DNA from: Nocardia nova NBRC 15556 | GTDB lineage: Bacteria; Actinomycetota; Actinomycetes; Mycobacteriales; Mycobacteriaceae | Direction of reading: 5' to 3' | Length of the DNA: 64,000 bases | Assembly (NCBI RefSeq): GCF_001613005.1 | Contig: NZ_BDBN01000047.1 | Location: 1-64,000 of the forward strand | Shown here: in pieces, positions 21,777 to 30,348 of the stretch | Position numbering within the stretch: the stretch's first letter is position 1 | How the letters are laid out: every line of letters starts with the position of its first letter | Program-made: the position numbers and the translations under genes | The notes under the pieces: model-generated | What the model was told of the DNA's origin: nothing | Database searches by the model: none | Seen by the model: only the letters and a program-made list of their open reading frames with translations

Positions 21777-21805
21777 AGGGCCCTCGCCGATTAGGGAGGG
21801 CCCTG
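21777..21805 (-). terminator. Terminator after tRNA-Tyr
   Basis: 9-bp arms AGGGCCCTC (21777-21785) and GAGGGCCCT (21796-21804), loop of 10 nt, followed on the minus strand by CTTCTTGTT. It lies 7 bp past the tRNA 3' end. Confidence 0.75.
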
Positions 21806-21811
21806 AGAGGG

Positions 21812-21892
21812 TGGCGGATGAAGGATTCGAACCTCCGAAGCTTGCGCGGCTGATTTACAGTCAGCTCCCTTTGGCCACTCGGGCAATCCGCC
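21812..21892 (-). tRNA. tyrT: tRNA-Tyr (anticodon GTA)
   Basis: 81-nt class II tRNA with a long variable arm. Acceptor GGCGGAT/ATCCGCC, anticodon loop CTGTAAA, T arm GGTTCGAATCC, discriminator A. It is divergent from yajQ. Confidence 0.96.
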
Positions 21893-21919
21893 TTTCGCAC
21901 TGTTGCCAGCGCGCAGAGC

Positions 21920-21950
21920 AGAATACAACGACCAGGGCGCCCGGATGCAA
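21920..21950 (-). promoter_or_regulatory. Candidate tyrT promoter
   Basis: -35 TTGCAT (21950-21945), 19-bp spacer and -10 TATTCT (21925-21920), placing the start of transcription about 20 bp before the mature tRNA. Confidence 0.45.
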
Positions 21951-22055
21951 ACCGGCTGGCCAGCGGGGGTGCCGTGACCGCTGCGCGGCGGCCGGGGTAG
22001 AAAGTTCCCTACCGGAGTTCCGGGTGAAATGTGAGCCGTCAGACAGGAGCGCAGC

Positions 22056-22547
22056 GTGGCCGATTCGTCATTCGATGTCGTCAGCAAGGTCGACCGGCAG
22101 GAGGTCGACAACGCCCTCAACCAGGCGGCCAAGGAGCTCAACACCCGCTACGACTTCCGCGGCACGGGTGCGAGCATCGAGTGGTCGGGTGAAGAGAAGA
22201 TCGTGCTGTCGGCCGAATCCGAGGAACGGGTGAAGGCGGCGCTGGAGGTGTTCAAGGAGAAGCTGATCCGCCGCGACATCTCGCTGAAGGCCTTCGACGC
22301 GGGCGAGCCGGCGGCCTCCGGCAAGACCTACAAGATCACCGGAACCCTGGTCCAGGGCATCTCCCCGGAGAACGCGAAGAAGATCGCCAAGAAGATCCGC
22401 GACGAGGGCCCCAAGGGCGTGAAGGCGCAGATCCAGGGCGACGAACTGCGGGTCAGCGGTAAGAAGCGCGACGATCTGCAGGCCGTCATCGCCCTGCTCA
22501 AGGGTGCGGACCTGGACGTGGCCCTGCAGTTCGTCAACTACCGCTAG
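22056..22547 (+). CDS. YajQ family nucleotide-binding protein
   Basis: 163 aa covering the whole YajQ/UPF0234 family: N-terminal [17 protein letters not shown], two ferredoxin-like domains, and an ending close to family consensus ([12 protein letters not shown]). Some members bind cyclic di-GMP and others nucleic acid or tRNA; which applies here is unknown. It starts with a GTG behind AGGAGC. Its last 4 bp overlap the end of htpX on the other strand. Confidence 0.93.
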   Translation: MADSSFDVVSKVDRQEVDNALNQAAKELNTRYDFRGTGASIEWSGEEKIVLSAESEERVKAALEVFKEKLIRRDISLKAFDAGEPAASGKTYKITGTLVQGISPENAKKIAKKIRDEGPKGVKAQIQGDELRVSGKKRDDLQAVIALLKGADLDVALQFVNYR

Positions 22548-23422
22548 TACCTGCGGGGCCCGCCCGCCATGTGCTCGAGGCGCTGGATGCGTTCGCCCAT
22601 GGGCGGGTGGGTGGAGAACCAGCGCGCCATCTTGTCGCCCGCCCGGAAGGGGTTGGCGATCATCAGGTGTGACTGCGCGGTCAGCTGCGGCTCGGGCGGC
22701 AGCGGCGCGGCCTGGGTGCCGCGTTCGAGTTTGCGCAGCGCCGAGGCCAGGGCCAGCGGGTCGCCGGTGAGTTCGGCGCCGTCCTGATCGGCCTGGTATT
22801 CGCGGGAGCGGGAGACGGCGAGTTTGATCAGGGTGGCGGCGATCGGGCCCAGCAGTGAGACCAACAACACGCCGAGGATGTTCGGGCCTTCACCGTCGCG
22901 GCTGCCGCCGCCGAACATGCTCGCGAAGAAGGCCAGGTTGGCGAGGCCGGAGATGACCGCGGCGAGGGCGCCGGCCACCGAGGAGATCAGGATGTCGCGG
23001 TTGTAGACATGCGACAGTTCGTGGCCGAGCACCGCGCGCAGTTCCCGTTCGTCGAGGATCTGCAGGATGCCGCTGGTACAGCACACCGCCGCATGGCGCG
23101 GGTTGCGACCGGTGGCGAACGCGTTGGGCGCGTTCGTCGGGCTGATGTACAGCCGCGGCATGGGCTGGCGCGCGGTGGTGGCCAGCTCGCGCACGATCTT
23201 GTACATCACGGGCGCTTCGAGTTCGGATACCGGCTGCGCGTGCATGGCCCGCAGGGCCAGCTTGTCGCTGCTGAAATAGGCGTAGGCGTTCATGCCCACG
23301 GCCAGCAGGATGGCGATGATCAGAATCGTGGGGCTGCGGAACATCGCACCTGCGAACACGATCAGTGCCGACAGGCCCACCATCAGCCCGAAGGTCTTCA
23401 AACCGTTCGCGTAACCATGCAT
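22544..23422 (-). CDS. htpX: Membrane zinc metalloprotease HtpX
   Basis: 292 aa, M48 family. Two membrane segments at the N-terminus (about 10-50), the zinc-binding and catalytic motif HELSH (134-138), two more membrane segments (about 150-200) and the third zinc ligand in [10 protein letters not shown]. It degrades misfolded membrane proteins under stress. It lies next to the polyprenyl synthase gene as in M. tuberculosis (Rv0563-Rv0562). Confidence 0.95.
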   Translation of the reverse strand: MHGYANGLKTFGLMVGLSALIVFAGAMFRSPTILIIAILLAVGMNAYAYFSSDKLALRAMHAQPVSELEAPVMYKIVRELATTARQPMPRLYISPTNAPNAFATGRNPRHAAVCCTSGILQILDERELRAVLGHELSHVYNRDILISSVAGALAAVISGLANLAFFASMFGGGSRDGEGPNILGVLLVSLLGPIAATLIKLAVSRSREYQADQDGAELTGDPLALASALRKLERGTQAAPLPPEPQLTAQSHLMIANPFRAGDKMARWFSTHPPMGERIQRLEHMAGGPRRY

Positions 23423-23546
23423 GTCGGATCAACGATCGGCGGCGAACTCGGGTTCCGCCCGCGGTCCGGCTCTCCGCGCTGCGATATCGATCACACCAGC
23501 GCGAACCGGCTGTCCGGGCACCCCGTCGGCCGCCGCGACGGAAGGC

Positions 23547-24569
23547 TCAGCCGACCCGCTCGATGGTGTATCGGACCAGGCGTTCCAGCGCGTCGTTGGC
23601 CGGCCCCTGCGGCAGGGCCGAGAGTTCGGCGTGCGCGATATCGGCGTAGCCCTGCAGCTTCTGCTTGGCCAGCACCATGCCTCGCGAGCGCGAGAGCAGT
23701 TCCAGCGCCTCGGCGACCTCGTCGTCGGATTCCAGCGGCCGGGCCAGCAGCGTGCGCAGCCGGTCACCCTCGGCGCCCTCGTCGCGCAGCGCGTACAGCA
23801 CCGGCAGGGTGTGCACACCCTCGCGCAGGTCGGTGCCTGGCGTCTTACCGGACTGCTCGGATACCGAGGAGATGTCGATGATGTCGTCGGAGATCTGGAA
23901 AGCGGTGCCGACGGCGTCGCCCAGGCGTGCCAGCCGCTCGACGTCGTCGAGGCTCGCGCCGGAGAAGGTGCCGCCGAAGCGCCCCGACGCGGCGATCAGC
24001 GAGCCGGTCTTCTCCCACACCACCCGCAGATAGTGTTCGACCGGATCCTGAGATTTCTTGGCGCCCAAGGTTTCCCGCATCTGACCGGTGACCAGTTCGG
24101 CGAAGGTCTCGGCGATGATGCGCACCGCGTCCGGGCCGAGGGTGGACACCAGCCGCGAGGCGTGTGCGAAGAGGTAGTCGCCGGAGAGGATGGCGATGCT
24201 GTTGCCCCATCGGGAGTTCACACTGGGGGCGCCGCGGCGCATGGACGCCTCGTCCATCACGTCGTCGTGGTAGAGCGTGGCCAGATGCACCAGTTCCACC
24301 ACCGTGCCGGCGGTGATCAGATCGGGGTCGGTCGGGCGCGGGCCGAGCTGGCCGGTGAGGATGGTGAACAGCGGCCGGAACCGCTTACCGCCGGCACGCG
24401 CCAGGTGCAGCGCGGCTTCCAGCAGGAAGTCCTCCCCATCGGAGAGCTCGCTGACCAGCAGCTTCTCCACCTCGTCGAGCCCGTTGCGCACGGTCGCCGC
24501 GAGCTCGGGATCGCCGAGATCGACCCCGGCAACCACGGTGCTTTCATCGCTCACAGCCGATGCACTCAT
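23547..24569 (-). CDS. Polyprenyl diphosphate synthase (menaquinone side chain)
   Basis: 340 aa from the ATG at 24569, with GGGAGAAG upstream; a frame 10 codons longer exists. Trans-isoprenyl diphosphate synthase with both Asp-rich motifs: DDVMD (about 102-106) and DDIID (about 228), plus GKRFRPL for substrate binding. It elongates allylic diphosphates; next to menJ it most likely makes the menaquinone side chain, as for GrcC1 (Rv0562). Chain length cannot be set from sequence by eye. Confidence 0.93.
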   Translation of the reverse strand: MSASAVSDESTVVAGVDLGDPELAATVRNGLDEVEKLLVSELSDGEDFLLEAALHLARAGGKRFRPLFTILTGQLGPRPTDPDLITAGTVVELVHLATLYHDDVMDEASMRRGAPSVNSRWGNSIAILSGDYLFAHASRLVSTLGPDAVRIIAETFAELVTGQMRETLGAKKSQDPVEHYLRVVWEKTGSLIAASGRFGGTFSGASLDDVERLARLGDAVGTAFQISDDIIDISSVSEQSGKTPGTDLREGVHTLPVLYALRDEGAEGDRLRTLLARPLESDDEVAEALELLSRSRGMVLAKQKLQGYADIAHAELSALPQGPANDALERLVRYTIERVG

Positions 24570-24944
24570 GTCTTCTCCCAATGCCGCGTCCGTCCCCACA
24601 CCGAAGAACCTAGCGTGTTGCCCTCCCCGCTCCCATGAACACCGTCACTCTGCCTGTGGCCTCCGCTTCGCTCCGGCGGGTTTTCGGCCCCTTGGGCCTC
24701 GATTTTTCCCTCCTCCGCTCAGTCGCTGCGCTCCCTCGCTCCGTCGGTCCAAAATCGAGGCGGGCCGAAAACTGGGTTGGAGCGCCGTCCCGGAAGTGCA
24801 TACCCAGAAGTCGGCAGCGGCTACCTGGTTCGACGGAATCTCTTCAGCGCTCACCCGGGTAGTGGTCTCCCGGCCCCTACCGATCGGCTCGGCCCAAAAG
24901 CCGCCCGAGCGAACCGGGAGCTGCACCTCTGCCACTATTGGGCT
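24570..24944. repeat. Intergenic region with a composite inverted repeat
   Basis: This divergent 375-bp region holds no gene. Between 24680 and 24772 there is a two-step inverted repeat: GTTTTCGGCC (24680-24689) and CCTCGATTTT (24697-24706) on the left, AAAATCGAGG (24751-24760) and GGCCGAAAAC (24763-24772) on the right. The interior is a run of CTCxCTCGCT-like motifs. It could form a cruciform or be a dispersed intergenic repeat. Promoters of both flanking genes must also lie here but I do not see clear ones. Confidence 0.65.
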
Positions 24945-26225
24945 ATGGGTTCAGCTCACGGCGGTTCGACAGCACCGGAACGGGAGGGCGGCACCGTCCT
25001 GCCCGAGCACGTCGAGGTGCTGGTGGTGGGTGCGGGACCGGCCGGTTCAGCGGCGGCGGCGTGGGCGGCGCGGGCGGGGCGCGAGGTATTGCTCACCGAT
25101 TCCGCGGTCTTCCCCCGGGACAAGACCTGCGGCGACGGATTGACGCCGCGCGCCACCGCGGAACTGGAGGCGCTCGGGCTCGGCGATTGGCTGCGCGCGC
25201 ATACCGTCAACCGGGGCCTGCGGATGGCCGGATTCGGCCGGGAGGCACTGCTGCCCTGGCCGGGCGGGTCCTTTCCCACCTACGGAAGTGCCGTTCCCCG
25301 AACCGAACTCGACGACAAACTGCGCGAGACCGCGGTCAAATGGGGTGCGCGCATGGTCGACGGAGTGCGGGTGGTCGATGTGGCGCGCGCGGACGATCGG
25401 GTCACCGGTGTCACCGTGCAGACCGAATCGGGCGCGCGGGAAATCCGCTGCGACATCCTCATCGTCGCCGACGGGGTGCGCTCGCCGGTCGGGAAGTTGC
25501 TGGGCCGCGTCTGGCATCGCCGCTTCGCCTACGGCGTGGCCGCACGCGCCTACATCCGCTCCGCCCGCAGCGACGACGAATGGATCACGTCGCATCTGGA
25601 ATTGCGTGATGCCGAAGGCGGTCTGGTGCCCGGCTACGGCTGGGTGTTCCCGCTCGGCAACGGCGAGGTCAACATCGGCGTCGGCTCACTGGCCACCGAA
25701 CGCCGACCTTCGCATATCGCGCTGAAACCGCTTCTGCAGCATTATGTTTCGCTGCGCCGGCCGGAGTGGCAGTTCGAGGGCGAGGCGCGGGCCGTCGCCT
25801 CGGCGCTGCTGCCGATGGGCGGGGCGGTGTCCAATATCGCGGGCCGCAACTGGGTGCTGGTGGGCGATGCCGCCGGATGTGTGAATCCGCTCAACGGCGA
25901 GGGCATCGACTACGGGCTCGAGGGCGGGCATCTGCTGTCCGGACTGCTCGGCGAACCGGATCTGACCACGGTGTGGCCGGATCTGCTGCGGGCCCGCTAC
26001 GGGCGCACCTTCTCGGTGGCCCGCCGGATCGCGGCGCTGGCCACCCACCCGCGGATGGTGCCGACCGGCGGACCGCCGGTGATGCGCTCGGCGCTGCTGC
26101 AGCGCACGGCCGTGCGGGTGATGGGCAATCTCGTCGACGAGGAGGATGCCGACCTCACTGCCAGGGCCTGGCGGGCGGCGGGCCGGGCATCGCTGCGTTT
26201 CGACGATCCGGCGCCGTTCAGCTAG
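24945..26225 (+). CDS. menJ: Menaquinone reductase MenJ (geranylgeranyl reductase family)
   Basis: 426 aa from the ATG at 24945. FAD-dependent oxidoreductase with an N-terminal GAGPAG dinucleotide motif (about 29-34), a CGDGLTPRA motif of the geranylgeranyl reductase family and a second FAD motif VGDAAGCVNPLNGEGI. In mycobacteria MenJ (Rv0561c) saturates one isoprene unit of menaquinone. The neighbouring polyprenyl synthase supports this. A longer frame to 24777 would cross the inverted repeat and is rejected. Confidence 0.92.
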   Translation: MGSAHGGSTAPEREGGTVLPEHVEVLVVGAGPAGSAAAAWAARAGREVLLTDSAVFPRDKTCGDGLTPRATAELEALGLGDWLRAHTVNRGLRMAGFGREALLPWPGGSFPTYGSAVPRTELDDKLRETAVKWGARMVDGVRVVDVARADDRVTGVTVQTESGAREIRCDILIVADGVRSPVGKLLGRVWHRRFAYGVAARAYIRSARSDDEWITSHLELRDAEGGLVPGYGWVFPLGNGEVNIGVGSLATERRPSHIALKPLLQHYVSLRRPEWQFEGEARAVASALLPMGGAVSNIAGRNWVLVGDAAGCVNPLNGEGIDYGLEGGHLLSGLLGEPDLTTVWPDLLRARYGRTFSVARRIAALATHPRMVPTGGPPVMRSALLQRTAVRVMGNLVDEEDADLTARAWRAAGRASLRFDDPAPFS

Positions 26226-26260
26226 CGATACGCGGCGCCGACGGGCGGGCAGGAGGCAGC

Positions 26261-26785
26261 GTGGACAGTCGCAGCGAGAACGACCGCGGCGGGGCGCGTC
26301 CGCGTCGCGATCGAACGCCGTCGGTGCCGGAGGACCTGCTGCCGCATCTGCGCCGGGCGCGGGATCTGGTGGATCGCGAATACGCCCGTCCCCTCGACGT
26401 GGACGAGCTGGCCGCGACCGCCGGGGTGTCGAAATATCATTTCCTGCGCTGTTTCGCCGCCACCTACGGCCGCACCCCCGCGCTGTATCTGGCCGAGCGG
26501 CGCATCGAACGCGCGCAGGACCTGTTGCGCGCCACCAACATCACCGTGACCGAGGCGTGCATGCTGGTCGGGTACACCAGCCTGGGCTCGTTCAGCCGCA
26601 AATTCACCGAACTGGTGGGGATGACGCCGTCGGCCTATCAGGCGAAATTCGCGGCGGACGGAGTCCCGCGCATTCCGGGGTGTTATGTGTTCATGCACGG
26701 GCTCTCCGATCGGAAACCGCCGGAGCCCGCGCCCGATCCCGGTGGCGCAATTTCGGAGAAGCCGGCGGGCGCCGCGGGCTCATAG
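26261..26785 (+). CDS. AraC family transcriptional regulator
   Basis: 174 aa from the GTG at 26261, with AGGAGG 4 nt upstream. The protein is mostly the AraC double helix-turn-helix domain (about 28-130: VDELAATAGVSKYHFLRCF and the second helix pair near GYTSLGSFSRKF). It has no large sensor domain, only a short tail after PGCYVF. It lies 35 bp after menJ and 9 bp before the VOC gene. Short AraC proteins paired with VOC enzymes recur in actinobacteria and probably control that gene. Confidence 0.9.
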   Translation: MDSRSENDRGGARPRRDRTPSVPEDLLPHLRRARDLVDREYARPLDVDELAATAGVSKYHFLRCFAATYGRTPALYLAERRIERAQDLLRATNITVTEACMLVGYTSLGSFSRKFTELVGMTPSAYQAKFAADGVPRIPGCYVFMHGLSDRKPPEPAPDPGGAISEKPAGAAGS

Positions 26786-26794
26786 CCTGAGCTC

Positions 26795-27244
26795 ATGACG
26801 ACCATCACCAACGTATCGCTGGTCACCGTGTATGTGACCGATCAGTCCGCGGCCAAGCAGTGGTACATCGACAAGCTGGGCTTCGTGGAAACCGCCGATA
26901 TCTCCATGGGCGACAACGGTTTCCGCTGGGTCACCGTGGCCCAACCGGATCACCCCGAACTCGAGGTGACGCTGATGGTGCCGGGGCCGCCGCTCGACGA
27001 GACGATGGCCGAGGCGATCCGCCGCTCACTCGGCAACGGCACCATGGGCGCGCTGGGGTTGCGCACCGAGGACTGCCAGAAGGCCTACGAGGAGCTCACC
27101 GCCAAGGGCGTCGACTTCGTGCAGCCGCCCGCCGAGCGCCCGTACGGCGTGGAAGCGGTGCTGCGCGACAACTCCGGAAATTGGCTCGTCCTGGTCGAAC
27201 AGCGTGAATTCGACGGCGGCGCTTTCGGTCCGGGGGCGCAGTAG
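26795..27244 (+). CDS. VOC (glyoxalase/dioxygenase fold) protein
   Basis: 149 aa with the paired beta-alpha-beta-beta-beta modules of the vicinal oxygen chelate superfamily: SLVTVYVTDQSAAKQWYIDKLGF at the start and LRDNSGNWLVLVEQ at the end, with a metal-type Glu in LVEQ. The substrate cannot be named. It forms a two-gene unit with the AraC regulator. A hairpin terminator follows. Confidence 0.88.
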   Translation: MTTITNVSLVTVYVTDQSAAKQWYIDKLGFVETADISMGDNGFRWVTVAQPDHPELEVTLMVPGPPLDETMAEAIRRSLGNGTMGALGLRTEDCQKAYEELTAKGVDFVQPPAERPYGVEAVLRDNSGNWLVLVEQREFDGGAFGPGAQ

Positions 27245-27257
27245 CCGATCGTGCGAC

Positions 27258-27286
27258 GGGTGCGAGCGGCCGCGCTGCTCGCACCC
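27258..27286. terminator. Bidirectional terminator
   Basis: Perfect 10-bp arms GGGTGCGAGC (27258-27267) and GCTCGCACCC (27277-27286) with a 9-nt loop, between the convergent VOC and DUF2505 genes. Confidence 0.75.
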
Positions 27287-27307
27287 ACTTTCCGCGATGT
27301 GCCGGAT

Positions 27308-27814
27308 CTATGTCCCGGATTTGGCGGCGAAGTACTGCTCGACGAATTTGCGCTCGCTGTTCACCACTCGGTGCTGCAACTGTTCGGCCAGTGGCTCGAT
27401 GGCCCCGCCGACCAGCGGCACCTTCACCTTCACGCTGCCGCTGACCTCCAGTTCGGAGCCGGTGCCCGCGGCCCGCAGCAGGTATTTGCCGGTCATCTCG
27501 GAGGAGATGCCCGAGGAGGTCGCCGAGAAGGTGCCCGCAGCGGAATTGCCCTCCAGCGGACCCCAGTCGTCGGTGCGTTCGAGCACCAGCTCGGCCTTGA
27601 GCACCTTGCGGACGATGGCTGGAACCTTATCCTGGCGGGCCGTCTCGGTCATGCGCAGATGGATGGTGCCGGGCCCGTTCGGGTGCGCCAGTTCGATGGT
27701 CGCGGTCTGTGCGCCCTCGAAGCGGGCCTGCCAGAATTCGTCGCTGGTGAGCGCCCGGTGCAATTCCTCGACCGGGACGGTGTATGACACGGTGAAGCGG
27801 AAGTTTCGGGACAT
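27308..27814 (-). CDS. DUF2505 (SRPBCC-like) protein
   Basis: 168 aa from the ATG at 27814 (MSRNFRFTVSYTVPVEE). It matches the DUF2505 family, a START/SRPBCC-like hydrophobic-pocket fold found in mycolic actinobacteria. No catalytic residues are known. A longer frame reaching 28078 runs over the divergent membrane-protein gene and is not used. The 40-bp divergent gap suggests closely spaced promoters. Confidence 0.85.
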   Translation of the reverse strand: MSRNFRFTVSYTVPVEELHRALTSDEFWQARFEGAQTATIELAHPNGPGTIHLRMTETARQDKVPAIVRKVLKAELVLERTDDWGPLEGNSAAGTFSATSSGISSEMTGKYLLRAAGTGSELEVSGSVKVKVPLVGGAIEPLAEQLQHRVVNSERKFVEQYFAAKSGT

Positions 27815-27854
27815 GAGCGCACACGCTATCGGAAGCATGCAATAGCCTGTTGCG

Positions 27855-28331
27855 GTGTCGGAAACCACCGAGTCTGCTGCGCGCGAGCGCCGAGCCGTTG
27901 CCGGTTCGCCTCGGCTGCGCCGGACCCGGATCACCCTCGTGGTGATCGCCACCGCGGTGAGCGTGCTGGCCGTACTGCTGGTGCTGGCGGCCTGGCGCGA
28001 CGACATGTTGATCAGCTCCGACAAGGGCGTGACCAGCGCGGAAGTATTGTCGGCGGGCCGGCTGCGCTCCGCGGTCACCTACGTGACGCCGGACGGTGTC
28101 ACACACAATCCGAAGGTGGGGGTGCTGTATCCCACCAAACTCACCGCCGGTGAGCGGATCAATGTCGAATACAGCCGCAGCGACCCGGAATTGGTCCGGG
28201 TCGCCGGGCGCGACGCCCGGGTCGCGGTCATTCCGGCGCTGTCGGTGATCGTGGTGGTGTGGGTGGTGGCGCTGCCGGTGCTGCTGGTGGTGCGCCGCTT
28301 CGAGCGCCGTTCGGTGCGCACCTCCGGCTAG
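27855..28331 (+). CDS. Small membrane protein, DUF3592-like
   Basis: 158 aa from a GTG at 27855. Two membrane segments (about 26-46 and 124-148) flank an extracytoplasmic beta-rich domain (about 50-115) with [17 protein letters not shown] and [13 protein letters not shown], like DUF3592 proteins. M. tuberculosis has a similar membrane protein (Rv0556) next to mgtA. The role is unknown. It precedes mgtA by 74 bp. Confidence 0.8.
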   Translation: MSETTESAARERRAVAGSPRLRRTRITLVVIATAVSVLAVLLVLAAWRDDMLISSDKGVTSAEVLSAGRLRSAVTYVTPDGVTHNPKVGVLYPTKLTAGERINVEYSRSDPELVRVAGRDARVAVIPALSVIVVVWVVALPVLLVVRRFERRSVRTSG

Positions 28332-28405
28332 CTGTTCGCCCGAACTTCGCACATACGTCACATGGGTGTGGTGTCCTGGCGTGCCGCGCATCGCACACTG
28401 CAGGT

Positions 28406-29545
28406 GTGCGTGTAGCGATCGTCTCCGAATCGTTTCTGCCGAATATGAACGGTGTCGTGAACTCCGTGCTGCAGGTCCTGGCCCACCTGGACCGCAACGG
28501 ACACGATGCGCTCGTCATCGCCCCGGACACTCCCCGCGGCCAGGCCGCGGCACCTCGCTCGTACAGCCGCTTTCCGGTGATCCGGGTGCCGGCGGTCATG
28601 GTGCCCCGGGTCAGTTCACTCCCGGTGGGCCTGCCGCAACCGCTGCTGACCTCGGCGATCGAGGATTTCGATGCCGATGTGGTGCATCTGGCCTCGCCGT
28701 TTCTGCTCGGTGCGGGGGGTGCGGCGGCCGCCTTGCGCCTGGATCTGCCGGCCGTGGCCGTGTATCAGACCGATGTCGCCGGATTCGCGGCCAGCTACGG
28801 ATTGGGCGCGGCACACCGGGCGGCGTGGGCGTGGACGCGGCGCATCCACAATCGCGCGGCGCGCACCCTGGCGCCCTCGACAGCGGCGATGGACGACCTC
28901 GAGCGGCACGGCATCGCCCGCGTGCACCGCTGGGCCCGTGGCGTGGATGCCGTGCGGTTCACACCCGGCGCACGCGACGCCGACGTGCACGCGCGGTGGG
29001 CGGACGGCGACCGCCTGGTGGTCGGATTCGTCGGCCGGTTGGCGCCGGAGAAACATGTCGAACGTCTCGCCGCGCTGGCGAACGATCCTGATATCCGGCT
29101 GGTCGTGGTCGGCGACGGACCGGAGCGAGCGCATCTGCAACGCCTGCTGCCGACGGCCGTCTTCACCGGCGAACTCGGCGGCGCCGAACTCGCCCAGGCC
29201 TATGCGAGCCTGGACCTGATGGTTCACCCGGGCGAGCACGAGACCTTCTGCCAGGGCGTGCAGGAGGCGCTGGCCTGCGGCACTCCCGTGATCGGACCCG
29301 ATGCCGGCGGTCCGCGCGATCTGATCGCCCACTGCCGCAACGGATATCTGCTTCCCGTCGACCGCTTCGCGGAACTGCTGCCGAGTGCGGTTGCGGCGCT
29401 TCGTGATCCGGCGTTGCGAGCCCGATTCGCCGGCGCGGCACGCAAATCGGTGCTGCACCGCACCTGGCCCGCGATCTGCACCGAGTTGATGGGGCATTAT
29501 CACGAGGTGATCGGCGGGCAGGAAGCTCTGCACCGCAGCGCGTGA
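28406..29545 (+). CDS. mgtA: GDP-mannose-dependent alpha-mannosyltransferase
   Basis: 379 aa from the GTG at 28406 ([20 protein letters not shown]), a retaining GT-B glycosyltransferase of family 4. It has the N-terminal acceptor domain, the [15 protein letters not shown] linker strand and the donor-site region [22 protein letters not shown]. Related Rv0557 (MgtA/PimC) adds mannose to a glycolipid core for lipomannan-type envelope glycans. The exact acceptor is inferred. Confidence 0.9.
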   Translation: MRVAIVSESFLPNMNGVVNSVLQVLAHLDRNGHDALVIAPDTPRGQAAAPRSYSRFPVIRVPAVMVPRVSSLPVGLPQPLLTSAIEDFDADVVHLASPFLLGAGGAAAALRLDLPAVAVYQTDVAGFAASYGLGAAHRAAWAWTRRIHNRAARTLAPSTAAMDDLERHGIARVHRWARGVDAVRFTPGARDADVHARWADGDRLVVGFVGRLAPEKHVERLAALANDPDIRLVVVGDGPERAHLQRLLPTAVFTGELGGAELAQAYASLDLMVHPGEHETFCQGVQEALACGTPVIGPDAGGPRDLIAHCRNGYLLPVDRFAELLPSAVAALRDPALRARFAGAARKSVLHRTWPAICTELMGHYHEVIGGQEALHRSA

Positions 29546-29593
29546 AACGCCGTATCGCAGGCGATCCCGAGACGACCCGGCGCGCCCGACGGT

Positions 29594-30223
29594 TCAGGCT
29601 GCCTTCCGGAGCAGACGGTCGATGACCCCTCGTGCCATCGCCACGCTGTCGTCGTCGCCGAGGCGCAACGCGACGTTGACGGCATTCAGGACGGCCGCGA
29701 CCTCGAAGCCGGCCGACTCGGGATCCACGTCGGCGATCTCGCCGGCGTCGACCGCGCGCCGGAACTGCGCTGCCAGAACGGCGACCCAGTCGCGCTGCTG
29801 TTCGCGCAATGCGTCGCGGACCGGCCCCGGCCGGCTGTCGAAAATGGGCAGATTGGCGCCCAAGAAGCATCCGCCGGGAAATACCGGGCGCTCGACATAG
29901 TCGATCCATCGGTCGACGAGGGCGCGAAGCCGCGCGATGCCCGCCGGGGCGTCCCGCGCCGGACGGACGACGGTCTCCACGAACACCTCCCGCGCCGCGT
30001 CGACGGTCGCGAGTTGCAGCTTCTCCTTGGTTCGGAACAGGGTCTGGATGCCGGCCTTGCTGACCTCGAGATCCTCGGCCAACCGGCCGAAACTCAGCCC
30101 GTCGAGTCCGTCCACCGAGGCGATCTCGATCGCACGGCGGGTCACCGCGCGGCGCGAGCGCGCACCGCGGCGTAGCCGCTGATCGGCACTTTCCGCTGTC
30201 TCGCGCTCCTCGGATACGACCAT
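29594..30223 (-). CDS. TetR family repressor of the MFS-SGNH operon
   Basis: 209 aa. The N-terminal helix-turn-helix (about 25-72: AIEIASVDGLDGLSFGRLAEDLEVSKAGIQTLF) is followed by a ligand domain with FPGGCFLGANLPIFD, as in the YcdC-like branch. A palindrome covers its own start codon and a stronger one lies inside the MFS promoter, so it very likely represses both genes. The ligand is unknown, perhaps a compound exported by the MFS pump. Confidence 0.92.
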   Translation of the reverse strand: MVVSEERETAESADQRLRRGARSRRAVTRRAIEIASVDGLDGLSFGRLAEDLEVSKAGIQTLFRTKEKLQLATVDAAREVFVETVVRPARDAPAGIARLRALVDRWIDYVERPVFPGGCFLGANLPIFDSRPGPVRDALREQQRDWVAVLAAQFRRAVDAGEIADVDPESAGFEVAAVLNAVNVALRLGDDDSVAMARGVIDRLLRKAA

Positions 30224-30238
30224 ACGGTCGATCGTATG
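30221..30238. promoter_or_regulatory. TetR operator 1
   Basis: CATACGGTCGATCGTATG, a near-perfect 18-bp palindrome over the TetR start codon. It shares CATACGGTCGA with operator 2, pointing to autoregulation. Confidence 0.75.
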
Positions 30239-30263
30239 TCACCGATCGCCGCGAATCGACCTA

Positions 30264-30293
30264 TTGCATTAAACATACGGTCGACCGTATTCT
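30264..30293 (+). promoter_or_regulatory. MFS promoter with TetR operator 2
   Basis: The perfect 16-bp palindrome ATACGGTCGACCGTAT (30275-30290) fills the spacer between a -35 TTGCAT (30264-30269) and a -10 TATTCT (30288-30293), spacer 18 bp. Repressor bound here would block polymerase directly. Operators 1 and 2 are 53 bp apart centre to centre, about five helical turns. Confidence 0.8.
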
Positions 30294-30348
30294 TTCGACC
30301 ACATCGGCGCTCGACGGCACCGCCGATGGTGACGAGGAGGGATGCCTG

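Noticed and set aside
21524-21900. Short frames across the tRNA-Thr/tRNA-Tyr interval
   Set aside because: They run through tRNA genes and GC-rich hairpins and have no coding signature.
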